Part shown: piece by piece, positions 1 to 8,135 of the stretch
How positions within the stretch are numbered: the first letter of the stretch is position 1
Layout: every line of letters begins with the position of its first letter
DNA from: UBA2033 sp035345875
Lineage (GTDB): Bacteria > Spirochaetota > Leptospiria > Leptospirales > Leptospiraceae
NCBI GenBank assembly: GCA_035345875.1
Contig: DAORDH010000009.1
Coordinates: 91,129 to 155,128, forward strand
DNA length: 64,000 nt
Direction: 5' to 3'
Translations under genes and position numbers: made by a program
Notes under the pieces: model-generated
What the model saw: the letters and a program-made list of their open reading frames with translations, nothing else
The model's database searches: none
What the model was told of the DNA's origin: nothing

Positions 1-1852
1 TGATACCATCTATATTGGAATCTGAGTTTACAATCGCTTGACCGGATGTTGGGGTGAATACTAACGTTCTATTGGTTATTGCAGAATTTCCTCCACCTAG
101 AGTAGGAGCGATAATGATTTCCAATGTATCTGTGCTAATAATAGGTCCAAGAGTCACATTTCCAGTTGGTTCTGAATTTAAAACTACAGTAATAGTAGTT
201 TCAAGACCCACTCCTCCAGGGTCATTCTCATTAACGGTAACTCCTCCTACGGGGTTAATGGTAAAGCCTGAGATATCGTTATTTATCACTTGAATAGGAA
301 TATCAGCTGGATCAAGACCAGAATAATCGGTAGTGCTAATGATTGGATCTAATACAAGTGTAAAATTAAGATTTGGATTTTCAACAAAATCATCAACAGC
401 TGTTACAGTTACAGTTTGTCCAACGTTCCAATTCAAGGATGTAAACGTGAGTGAGCTTGGGGAAATGGTATACTCACTTGTATTATTATTTGTGAGGTTA
501 ATGGTAATAGAAGCTGGATTACAACTCACAGGAGTGCTTGGAGTGTCACAGGGAGAAGAGGTTAAACTGACTTGAAATGTTTGTGATGATCCCCCTTCTG
601 TTACAGAAATAGGACTAATGGAGGTAGTTGGTGCAAGAGCAACAATATTAAATCCTCTTGTATCATCATCTTGATTTGTGAAAGAACCAGCCGATGAGAG
701 CGCCAAATTATCATAAGCCGCATCGAGAGGATTAATCGCGACTGCATTTGGAAAGACAACCGTATAATTAATACTTCCATCATTCATAAAGTCATCTTGG
801 CCTGTTAAGGTCATTATCTGCGGAATATTCCAGTTAGCCGGTCCAAAGGATAAATTGGAGGGGGAAATGGTTCCTTCCGATGGGTCGCTTGTCGTTATTC
901 CTGTTACAGTTATATTCCCAGATGGAATTGTGTTTAATACGATGGAAAATTGAGCCTGTCCACCTGCCTCTGTAGTAATTGCGGAAGTAATTGGGACGTA
1001 GGTAAAGCCAGCTGTATCATTGTCTACATTGACTACAGTGACTACAGGCATTGTTTTGTTTACATAAACTTGATCATTACTTGTTGATGCACTGCTCGAA
1101 ATCAGACAATTTTTTGCACCATCGAGTAGGTAATCGTCAACTCCAGTAACAGTTACAACTTGAGGTGTATCCCAATTTTTAGAGGTAAACGTTAAGGATC
1201 CACTTACCGCACATTCGGACGTTGTATCCGATGAAAAACTTGGAATCACAACATCCGCTCCAGGTTGTGTGGATAATACTACATAGATACTTGCAGTCTG
1301 TCCGTTTTCATTGGTTGATAAACCTAACAGAGGTGATGCTGCGATACTCGCCGTTTCTTTGTCGGTGTTAATAGCAAGGACATCCGGGATTGTAAGAACT
1401 GAATAGCTATAATCATTTGTTTGAACAGAATTAAATCTTACTCTATATTGCTGATTTCCATCTGCAATACCATCGGCTACTCCTTGTAAGGTGATCGTTT
1501 GCGGCTGATCAAAATTATCCGGTGTAAAAGTAATACTGGAAGAAGTGAGTAGAATTCCTTCTGCCGGATTAGAGGAAGTAATAGAACCTATTACCACATC
1601 TGCTTCTGGTTTTTTACTTAGCTTTAATGTAAAAGATGCCTGTCGACCATACTCATTTGTAAAAACAGCATTTGCATTTTCAAATACATAATTTTTTGCG
1701 AGATCTCTTGAAGGAGAAAATGGTAAAGGTATCATACCGAAAAGTTTAAATCCTGATTTGGATGAGCATTGAAAAGTAAAACTAACTCCAATACACAGTA
1801 TCAAAACTTTCCTAATATTTAAAAAACTAATAATTAGCTTCTTTAATTTCAT
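1..1852 (-). CDS. Calx-beta-like repeat lipoprotein, C-terminus beyond window
   Basis: An open frame with no stop runs leftward from the ATG at 1852-1850 to the window edge, giving about 617 residues; the 3' end is missing. The N-terminus has a basic, hydrophobic signal ending FTFQC, a spirochaetal lipobox with the lipidated Cys near residue 29. The rest is four full and one partial repeat of about 100-120 residues. Each repeat has a strand such as QASFTLKLS, then a LTFTSKNWDTPQVVTVTGV-like strand, then a D-D turn and a DG...Y segment. This resembles the Calx-beta immunoglobulin-like fold found in surface or adhesive proteins. In Leptospira such repeats often precede a C-terminal DUF1554 domain, but that part lies outside the window. 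The product is probably exposed on the outer membrane. It is transcribed away from the FecR gene. The repeat family is moderately sure, the function unknown. Confidence 0.8.
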   Translation of the reverse strand, partial: MKLKKLIISFLNIRKVLILCIGVSFTFQCSSKSGFKLFGMIPLPFSPSRDLAKNYVFENANAVFTNEYGRQASFTLKLSKKPEADVVIGSITSSNPAEGILLTSSSITFTPDNFDQPQTITLQGVADGIADGNQQYRVRFNSVQTNDYSYSVLTIPDVLAINTDKETASIAASPLLGLSTNENGQTASIYVVLSTQPGADVVIPSFSSDTTSECAVSGSLTFTSKNWDTPQVVTVTGVDDYLLDGAKNCLISSSASTSNDQVYVNKTMPVVTVVNVDNDTAGFTYVPITSAITTEAGGQAQFSIVLNTIPSGNITVTGITTSDPSEGTISPSNLSFGPANWNIPQIMTLTGQDDFMNDGSINYTVVFPNAVAINPLDAAYDNLALSSAGSFTNQDDDTRGFNIVALAPTTSISPISVTEGGSSQTFQVSLTSSPCDTPSTPVSCNPASITINLTNNNTSEYTISPSSLTFTSLNWNVGQTVTVTAVDDFVENPNLNFTLVLDPIISTTDYSGLDPADIPIQVINNDISGFTINPVGGVTVNENDPGGVGLETTITVVLNSEPTGNVTLGPIISTDTLEIIIAPTLGGGNSAITNRTLVFTPTSGQAIVNSDSNIDGI

Positions 1853-2559
1853 ATTTTCCAATTGAGTATTGTCGCAATAAAAACTCAGTAAATAGATGGG
1901 AAAAGGATTTCTCTCATTTCAAACTGTAGACAATTTCATTGCAGTAAATACTACTGATTGTATTCCTTAATAAAATTAATTTACCAAACCCTAACTATAA
2001 ATCAAAGAACTAACTGAGGATGCAAAGAATAATAGTAAGTTTACAATCTTATAGCATTGAATACTACAATGCTTGAATTTTCAACTTCTTTTTACATAAC
2101 GTAAGACTAAGGATAGTTACAGGAATGATTTCCTTTTTATCATTCGAATGAAATTATGTCATTCGTAAGATTTGATTTTCCCGTATTAACAGCCGAGTCA
2201 ACGCGTTAGGAATGGAAAATGAACAAAATTCTACTGGTTTATAGATTTCATCTCATTTGAAAAAATCTCTTATCTTCCCAAGTAAATTGGATTTATCCAT
2301 CATAGGAAATTACAAGCGTAATTCTAAACAAATGAATATAATATTAGTTTGCCTCACTACCAAAGAATTGACTGTTTTTATTCTCAAAAAGAACCTTACT
2401 GATTCATTTATGGCTAGTTGCAAATCTTCTCTGGTCGGTGAATTCAGTCAAATTCCCTCCTTTCTTTTGTTTAGAAATAAGAAAGTTAGGTGAGAGATCT
2501 AGTTTTTTTATTTACAATAGAAAGAAAAAAGTGAAATCTTTTCTAGGAAACTATAACTT
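1853..2559. other. Divergent intergenic region, about 700 bp, no convincing gene
   Basis: This gap separates the leftward Calx-beta-like gene from the rightward FecR gene and should hold both promoters. I see a hairpin-forming repeat, AGCATTG at 2053-2059 and CAATGCT at 2067-2073. There is also a perfect 12-bp palindrome TCATTCGAATGA at 2140-2151, with another TCATTCG just downstream at about 2160. A 78-codon frame starting with TTG at 2257 has no ribosome site and no recognisable protein character, so I do not call it. No RNA gene is recognised. Confidence 0.5.
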
Positions 2560-3588
2560 ATGAAAAACATAATCATACTATTTTTATTTTTATATCAATG
2601 TCACAAAATACAAACTCAATTCAATCCTTCAACTGTCGTATTAGTCTCAGTTGGAAATGTGCTCTCTGAAGAAAAAAAAATAAAAGTAGGAGATAAAGTA
2701 TCATTTGGTCAAAATTTAAAGGTAGGCAAGAATTCTTTTTGTGATCTACAAATCATAGATGCTGAGAGCATAATTACGATTAGATTGCAACCAGAAACGG
2801 AATTTGTCCTAAGAACTAAAATTACTCCCAATCAAAATATCATCCGTCCTAGAATTATAAAAGGAGAAGCTTTTTTTAATATTGTAAAACTTTCCAAAAA
2901 AGAAGAATTCACTGTTGTGGCAAGTGCAATCAAAGCAACCGTCAAAGGGACTCAGTTTTACATAGAAGTAGATTCGAATGGAAAAACAAAACTAGCGGTA
3001 AATGAGGGTTATGTCCTACTTAAACCAGGAGTTATCGAACTTGATGATTTACCCTTAGAAAAAATAAAACATTTGGCGAATGCTCAAAGCATAATTGAAA
3101 GCGAAAACCAGAAAGAGCTTAACGTCCCTACAGGACATAGCGTTAGTGTATCCAATGAAATGGTTAAAAAAACAAATCAATTCATCGAATCAATTGCCTC
3201 TGCTGAGAACCCAAATTCTTCTATTGCAAATGAAATAAGCAGACAAAACTATTTCACCAAAGAGGATATTCAAAAACTCAATCAGGAAGAAGAAGAGGAA
3301 TACAAGAAAGTTTTTTTGGAGCTACCTCCACTTCCAACTGAATACTCATCCAATCCAGAAAAGTTAAGATTGGCTGTCCTTTCTCGCATTCATTCATTAA
3401 GTGAAACCATATCGATAAGAATGGAATCGATTTTACAAAGAAGAAGAGAGACTCTCATTACTTATGATGGAAGAAAAATTCATGGAATAGTTTATTCGGA
3501 AAAAGATTTTTTTAATGTAATCACCCTAAACGGCATCGAAAGAATTCCAGTAAAAGAAGCAGAAAGTATTATACTATACTATAAGTGA
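2560..3588 (+). CDS. FecR-domain lipoprotein with C-terminal SH3-like module
   Basis: The 342-residue product begins with a short signal ending LYQC, a probable lipobox with Cys14. Residues about 50-170 match the FecR-type beta domain: a GQNLKVGKNSFCDLQI stretch, then a segment with IRLQPETEFVL, then FTVVASAIKATVKGTQFYIE. A charged linker follows at about 170-285. The last 50 residues (TYDGRKIHGIVYSEKD, then the ending VKEAESIILYYK) form a small beta module like the one seen at 19167 and 54219. FecR domains were named for periplasmic signalling to FecI sigma factors, but no FecI-like gene lies here. In spirochaetes these domains often occur in stand-alone envelope lipoproteins. An AGGA about 13 bases upstream supports the start. 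It lies just before the propeller array but has its own divergent upstream region. The partner is unknown. Confidence 0.75.
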   Translation: MKNIIILFLFLYQCHKIQTQFNPSTVVLVSVGNVLSEEKKIKVGDKVSFGQNLKVGKNSFCDLQIIDAESIITIRLQPETEFVLRTKITPNQNIIRPRIIKGEAFFNIVKLSKKEEFTVVASAIKATVKGTQFYIEVDSNGKTKLAVNEGYVLLKPGVIELDDLPLEKIKHLANAQSIIESENQKELNVPTGHSVSVSNEMVKKTNQFIESIASAENPNSSIANEISRQNYFTKEDIQKLNQEEEEEYKKVFLELPPLPTEYSSNPEKLRLAVLSRIHSLSETISIRMESILQRRRETLITYDGRKIHGIVYSEKDFFNVITLNGIERIPVKEAESIILYYK

Positions 3589-3626
3589 TAGTTGCCAACA
3601 TATTCCATAGAAAATAAATTTATAAT

Positions 3627-3646
3627 TAAACACGTAATCTAGTCTA
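3627..3646 (+). promoter_or_regulatory. Conserved 20-bp leader element, copy 1 (divergent)
   Basis: The sequence TAAACACGTAATCTAGTCTA differs at three positions from the array consensus TAGACACCTAATATAGTCTA. It ends 63 bases before the ATG of array gene 1. It lies downstream of the FecR gene, not of an array gene, so the element belongs to array leaders rather than to array 3' ends. The consensus has TAGAC/GTCTA arms around a 10-base spacer. A regulatory role is inferred. Confidence 0.5.
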
Positions 3647-3709
3647 AATTAAGATTGAAATATATAGGATACTTTCCAAGTTATTCCTTTTCAATCCCTT
3701 TTTTACAGC

Positions 3710-5833
3710 ATGAAATCATTTATTGTAATTCTATTTTCTATTCTGTTTTTACAGTGTGAGATAAGTAAAAATCCACTCGCACCCAATGGACCTTTTGGGA
3801 TTTTTATGTTATATTATAATCTCTCCAATATCAAAGCTTGGAAATACACGGACACTGATCTGGTTCATTATAATTTAAATGATCCGATATTGCCTAACTC
3901 TCCAGTCATTCCTTCGTCTGCAGTCTTAAATACATTTACCATTTCAGAACCACTTCCATCTGGGCTAAATTTTAATTCATCCAATGGAATCATTTCTGGA
4001 ATTCCAACATCTAGTCTCGAAGAAAAAGAATTTAGGTTCACTGCTAATTTAAAACCGTTACCCGATAGATCAGAGAATACAAGCAGTCTGAAACTCAATG
4101 TAGATTATTTTCCAATGACAAGTGGAGTGAATAATCCTTTCTCAGCTGAATTTCCATTTCCAGATGATTTCACCTATTCTAATTATTCAATAGAGCCAAA
4201 TCTACCGACTGGATTTACTATTGATTCTAAAACGGGAATCATCTCTGGTCCAGTCCAAACAGAAACAAAAAATTTAGGAACCTACAAAATCAAAGCAACT
4301 CGAAATGATGGAGTGAACGTAGTTGGCTCTGCTTCCTTAAAAGTCACCGAATGGGTTTTGGAGGCTTACCTGAAAGCGCCGAATGCGGAGGCTGGTGATA
4401 ATTTTGGATATTCAGCTTCTATTGATGGGGATACGATTGTAGTTGGAGCGTATTTTGAAGATTCAAACCAAGTAACAATCACAAATGGAACTCTTGCTGT
4501 AAACGGAACTGGTGCTACCGATTCGGGTGCCGCCTATGTGTTTAGAAGAACTGATGGTATATGGGCAAATGAAGCATATCTAAAAGCTCCGAATGCTGAA
4601 ACCAGTGACAATTTTGGATATTCAGTTTCTATTTCTGTAGATACAATTGTAGTCAGTGCACATCTGGAGGATAGCAACCAAACAACAATCACCAATGGAA
4701 CATTAACTGTAAATGGAGCTGGTGCTTCAAACTCAGGTGCTGCCTATGTTTTTTATAGAACAGGGAACACTTGGGCGAATGAAGCTTATTTGAAAGCAGC
4801 AAATGCAGGAGCAGGTGATGAATTTGGTCAGTCAGTTTCCATTTTGGGTGATACAATTGTGGTTGGTTCAAGAATGGAAGCAAGCAATCAAACCACTATC
4901 ACAAATGGAACTACAGCTAGTCCTGATAATTCGGCATCTCAGGCTGGTGCTGCCTATGTGTTTCGAAGAACGGGAACCACTTGGGCAAATGAAGCTTACT
5001 TAAAAGCTCCAAATGCTGGAGTGGGTGATAATTTTGGATATTCAGTTTCTATTGATGGAGATACAATTGTAGTTGGAGCAAGAAATGAGTCAAGTAATCA
5101 AACCACAATCACCAATGGAACTACAGCTAGTTCAGATAATTCGGCACCTCAGGCTGGTGCTGCTTATGTATTTCGAAGAACAGGAACCACATGGGTAAAT
5201 GAAGCCTACTTAAAAGCACCCAATGCAGAAACAAATGATAGATTTGGTCTGTCCGTTGCTATTTCAGGAAATACAATTGTGGTTGGAGCGGGCAATGAGG
5301 ATTCCCTTCAAACCACGATTACAAATGGAACTTTAGTTCAAGCCTCCGATGTAAGTGCAACTGATACTGGTGCAGCGTATGTGTTTCGCAGAACAGGAAC
5401 CCTATGGTCAAATGAGGCTTACTTGAAAGCACCTAATGCTGAATCAACTGATGTTTTTGGGTATTCAGTTTCTATTTCTGGAGATACAATAGTGGTAGGT
5501 GTACTAGGGGAGGATAGCAACCAAACTACAATTACAAATGGTCTTGCACAAATTGGAGTAAATGGTGCTATTAATTCTGGTGCAGCAAACATTTTTAAAA
5601 GAACTGGAACAACATGGGCAAATGAAGCATACCTAAAAGCGCCGAATGCTGAGGGTAGTCCACTAAATGGTGATTTATTTGGAAGTAGTGTTTCGATTTC
5701 AAGAGATACAATTGTTGTAGGTGCATCATACGAAGACTCACTGCAAACCACAATCACTAATGGAACTTTAGTTCAATCTTCAGATGTGAGTGCAGTTAAT
5801 TCGGGTGCGGCTTATGTGTTTAGGCGGAAATGA
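3710..5833 (+). CDS. Array gene 1: He_PIG/FG-GAP_2 seven-bladed propeller lipoprotein (type A)
   Basis: The 707-residue product has a signal ending LFLQC (Cys16), so it is probably a surface or periplasmic lipoprotein. Two putative-Ig (He_PIG) modules carry the family hallmark: LPSGLNFNSSNGIISG at about 82-98, and LPTGFTIDSKTGIISG at about 165-180. From Trp215 there are seven FG-GAP_2-like blades, starting WVLEAYLKAPNAEAGDNFG and ending YVFRRK. Seven is the number expected for a closed integrin-alpha-like propeller. Blade 5 and blade 7 use the SLQTTITNGTLVQ loop, and the others mostly use the SNQTTITNGT loop. There is no Shine-Dalgarno; the 40 bases before ATG are pyrimidine-rich. FG-GAP proteins often mediate adhesion or ligand binding, but nothing here identifies a ligand. 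Confidence 0.85.
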   Translation: MKSFIVILFSILFLQCEISKNPLAPNGPFGIFMLYYNLSNIKAWKYTDTDLVHYNLNDPILPNSPVIPSSAVLNTFTISEPLPSGLNFNSSNGIISGIPTSSLEEKEFRFTANLKPLPDRSENTSSLKLNVDYFPMTSGVNNPFSAEFPFPDDFTYSNYSIEPNLPTGFTIDSKTGIISGPVQTETKNLGTYKIKATRNDGVNVVGSASLKVTEWVLEAYLKAPNAEAGDNFGYSASIDGDTIVVGAYFEDSNQVTITNGTLAVNGTGATDSGAAYVFRRTDGIWANEAYLKAPNAETSDNFGYSVSISVDTIVVSAHLEDSNQTTITNGTLTVNGAGASNSGAAYVFYRTGNTWANEAYLKAANAGAGDEFGQSVSILGDTIVVGSRMEASNQTTITNGTTASPDNSASQAGAAYVFRRTGTTWANEAYLKAPNAGVGDNFGYSVSIDGDTIVVGARNESSNQTTITNGTTASSDNSAPQAGAAYVFRRTGTTWVNEAYLKAPNAETNDRFGLSVAISGNTIVVGAGNEDSLQTTITNGTLVQASDVSATDTGAAYVFRRTGTLWSNEAYLKAPNAESTDVFGYSVSISGDTIVVGVLGEDSNQTTITNGLAQIGVNGAINSGAANIFKRTGTTWANEAYLKAPNAEGSPLNGDLFGSSVSISRDTIVVGASYEDSLQTTITNGTLVQSSDVSAVNSGAAYVFRRK

Positions 5834-5841
5834 TTTATAAC

Positions 5842-5861
5842 TAGACACCTAATATAGTCTA
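5842..5861 (+). promoter_or_regulatory. Conserved 20-bp leader element, copy 2
   Basis: The sequence TAGACACCTAATATAGTCTA matches the array consensus exactly. Its TAGAC and GTCTA arms are inverted repeats around a 10-base AT-rich spacer. It lies 8 bases after the stop of array gene 1 and ends 49 bases before the ATG of gene 2. It could be an operator, part of a promoter (TATAGT resembles a -10), or a weak RNA hairpin. The function is inferred from conservation only. Confidence 0.55.
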
Positions 5862-5910
5862 ACTTAAAATTGAAATAGCAAGGATAGTTTCCTAGATATT
5901 TTTATATAGC

Positions 5911-8040
5911 ATGAAATCATTTATTGTAATTCTATTTTCTATTCTGTTTTTACATTGTGAGATAAGTAAAAATCCACTCGCGCCGAATGGACCTTTTGGG
6001 CTTTTTACTTTCTATTATAATCTCTCCAAAATAGGAGCTTGGAGTTATTCTGAACCAAATCCTCTTTATTCGAAAGATCTTCCCATTGATGCGAATGTTC
6101 CCAAAACATCTCCTCTTGCTATCGTGAAAAGTTATTCAATGAAAACGAATCTGCCAAATGGTCTTAGCTTAAATACAACCAATGGTTACATTACAGGAAC
6201 TCCTTTAGAATTGGGAAGTTCTGAGGTAGAAATTTTTGCCAATAATGATTTCTTTAAAGAACAGTATCCGACTAAACTAAAAATTATAATTACAGGTTTT
6301 TCCTATTCTCCCACTAATTCGTGTGTTTTTGGCAGTGAAGTCAATATAACACCCACATTCAGTGAAAATTTTAATGTGAACGATTATCAATTTTCTATTT
6401 CACCAAATCTTCCCATAGGGGTTACTATCAATACTAGCACAGGTGTTATTTCTGGAAGATGTTTAGAAAAGAGAAATTCTTCCTATGTAGTTACTGCAAC
6501 CAATCAATTGAATACAAAATTCATCGCTAATTTTCAACTGAACGTTGTAGCTTGGGAAAATGAAGCCTATCTAAAGGCTCCTAACGCTGATGGTGTTCCA
6601 GGCAATGGGGATGAATTTGGAACTTCCGTTGCCATTAGTGGAGATACAATTGTGGTCGGTGCTGTAAAAGAAGATTCCCTGCAAACTACAATCACAAATG
6701 GAACTTTAGTTCAAGGCTCCGATGTAAGTGCAACTGATACTGGTGCAGCGTATGTATTTCGCAAAGTAGGAGATGTTTGGATTAACGAAGCCTATCTAAA
6801 AGCTCCAAACCCTGACATAAGTGATAATTTTGGAAACTCAGTTTCTATTTCAGGTGACACAATTGTTGTAGGAGCATCTAAAGAGGATTCAAGTGAAACT
6901 ACAATCGTGAATGGAACGACTGCTAGTGCTGACAATTCAGAAGGAGATTCAGGTGCGGCTTATGTGTTTCGGCGAACAGGAAACACTTGGATAAATGAAG
7001 CTTACTTAAAAGGACCTAGTACCGATGTAAATGATGGCTTTGGTGGATCAGTTTCGATTTCAGGAGATACAATAGTAATCAGTGCTCCGGGAGATGATAA
7101 CAGCCCTTCAGGAGTGGTCAATGGAACTTATACATCTAATAGTGGTGGTGTTCAGGATTCTGGTGGAGCCTATGTGTTTCGGAGAACGGGAACTACATGG
7201 ATAAATGAAGCCTACCTTAAAGCTCCTAATCGATTTAATGATGATGTTTTTGGATTTTCCGCTGCTATTGATTTAAATACAATTGTGGTTGGAGCTTTAT
7301 GGGAGGATTCAAATCAAACAACCATTACAAATGGAACAACTGCAAGTGCTGATAACTCTGCTATGAATTCGGGGGCAGTTTATGTATATAAAAGGAATGG
7401 AACTACTTGGGTAACTGAAGCTTATCTCAAAGCTCCCAATACAGAGGCAAATGATGAATTTGGTCGTTCCGTAGCTATTTCAGGAGATACAATTATAGTA
7501 GGAGCTACTAAAGAAGATTCACTCCAAACCACGATTACAAATGGAACTTTGGATCAAGCCTCTGATGGGGGGGCTATTGATTCTGGTGCAGTTTATGTAT
7601 TTAAAAGAAATGGAACCACTTGGACTAACGAAGCTTACTTAAAAGCACCCAACGCAGAGGGAGGGGATATCTTTGGAACTTCCGTTTCTATTTATGGAGA
7701 TACATTAGTTGTTGGGGCAATTAGTGAAGATTCTAATCAAACTACGATTACGAATGGAACTTTGACTTCATCGAATAATTCAGCTTCCGCTTCTGGTGCA
7801 GTCTACATTTTTAAAAGAACAGGAACCACTTGGATAAATGAAGCCTACCTCAAAACACCGAATATGGATGCGGGTGATACATTTGGTAAAAGTGTTTCTA
7901 TTTCGGAGGAAATATGTGTAGTGGGTGCAAACAATGAAGATTCAAATCAATCGACAATTACCAATGGACTTGCTACGGGGGGAAATAATCCAAATACAAA
8001 TGCAAGCCAAGGTGCTGCTTATGTATTCCGAAGGAAATAA
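5911..8040 (+). CDS. Array gene 2: He_PIG/FG-GAP_2 propeller lipoprotein (type B)
   Basis: The 709-residue lipoprotein begins with nearly the same signal as gene 1 (LFLHC, Cys16). Its Ig region is of a second type: after NGPFGLFTFYYNLSKIGAW it diverges into SEPNPLYSKDLPIDAN, with He_PIG hallmarks LPNGLSLNTTNGYITGTP and LPIGVTINTSTGVISG. The propeller starts at WENEAYLKAPNADG and has seven blades. Blades 3 and 4 are the most divergent (AYLKGPSTDVNDGFGG, AYLKAPNRFNDDVFG), and blade 3 lacks the usual QTTITNGT loop. Only gene 6 shares this N-terminal type. The leader has the conserved 20-bp element and no Shine-Dalgarno. It is probably an outer-surface protein of unknown ligand. Confidence 0.85.
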   Translation: MKSFIVILFSILFLHCEISKNPLAPNGPFGLFTFYYNLSKIGAWSYSEPNPLYSKDLPIDANVPKTSPLAIVKSYSMKTNLPNGLSLNTTNGYITGTPLELGSSEVEIFANNDFFKEQYPTKLKIIITGFSYSPTNSCVFGSEVNITPTFSENFNVNDYQFSISPNLPIGVTINTSTGVISGRCLEKRNSSYVVTATNQLNTKFIANFQLNVVAWENEAYLKAPNADGVPGNGDEFGTSVAISGDTIVVGAVKEDSLQTTITNGTLVQGSDVSATDTGAAYVFRKVGDVWINEAYLKAPNPDISDNFGNSVSISGDTIVVGASKEDSSETTIVNGTTASADNSEGDSGAAYVFRRTGNTWINEAYLKGPSTDVNDGFGGSVSISGDTIVISAPGDDNSPSGVVNGTYTSNSGGVQDSGGAYVFRRTGTTWINEAYLKAPNRFNDDVFGFSAAIDLNTIVVGALWEDSNQTTITNGTTASADNSAMNSGAVYVYKRNGTTWVTEAYLKAPNTEANDEFGRSVAISGDTIIVGATKEDSLQTTITNGTLDQASDGGAIDSGAVYVFKRNGTTWTNEAYLKAPNAEGGDIFGTSVSIYGDTLVVGAISEDSNQTTITNGTLTSSNNSASASGAVYIFKRTGTTWINEAYLKTPNMDAGDTFGKSVSISEEICVVGANNEDSNQSTITNGLATGGNNPNTNASQGAAYVFRRK

Positions 8041-8049
8041 TTTTAGAAC

Positions 8050-8069
8050 TGGACACCTAATATAGTCTA
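8050..8069 (+). promoter_or_regulatory. Conserved 20-bp leader element, copy 3
   Basis: TGGACACCTAATATAGTCTA differs from the consensus by one base, in the left arm. It ends 66 bases before the ATG of array gene 3. The following leader (AGGATACTTTCCTAG, then a T/C-rich tract) is almost the same as that before gene 5. Confidence 0.5.
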
Positions 8070-8135
8070 AATTAAAACTAGAGAATAAAGGATACTTTCC
8101 TAGTTATTCCTTTTCAATCCCTTTTTTATAGCGTC

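Noticed and set aside
54..783. Short frames on both strands within the first 800 bases
   Set aside because: They are shadows of the long leftward Calx-beta-like frame, which is open from 1852 to the window edge.
2257..2493. 78-codon rightward frame before the FecR gene
   Set aside because: TTG start without ribosome site, no signal or domain character, in a region expected to hold divergent promoters.
2560..3588. FecR gene as anti-sigma regulator of the array
   Set aside because: No FecI-type sigma factor is in the window, so a regulatory link to the array cannot be supported.
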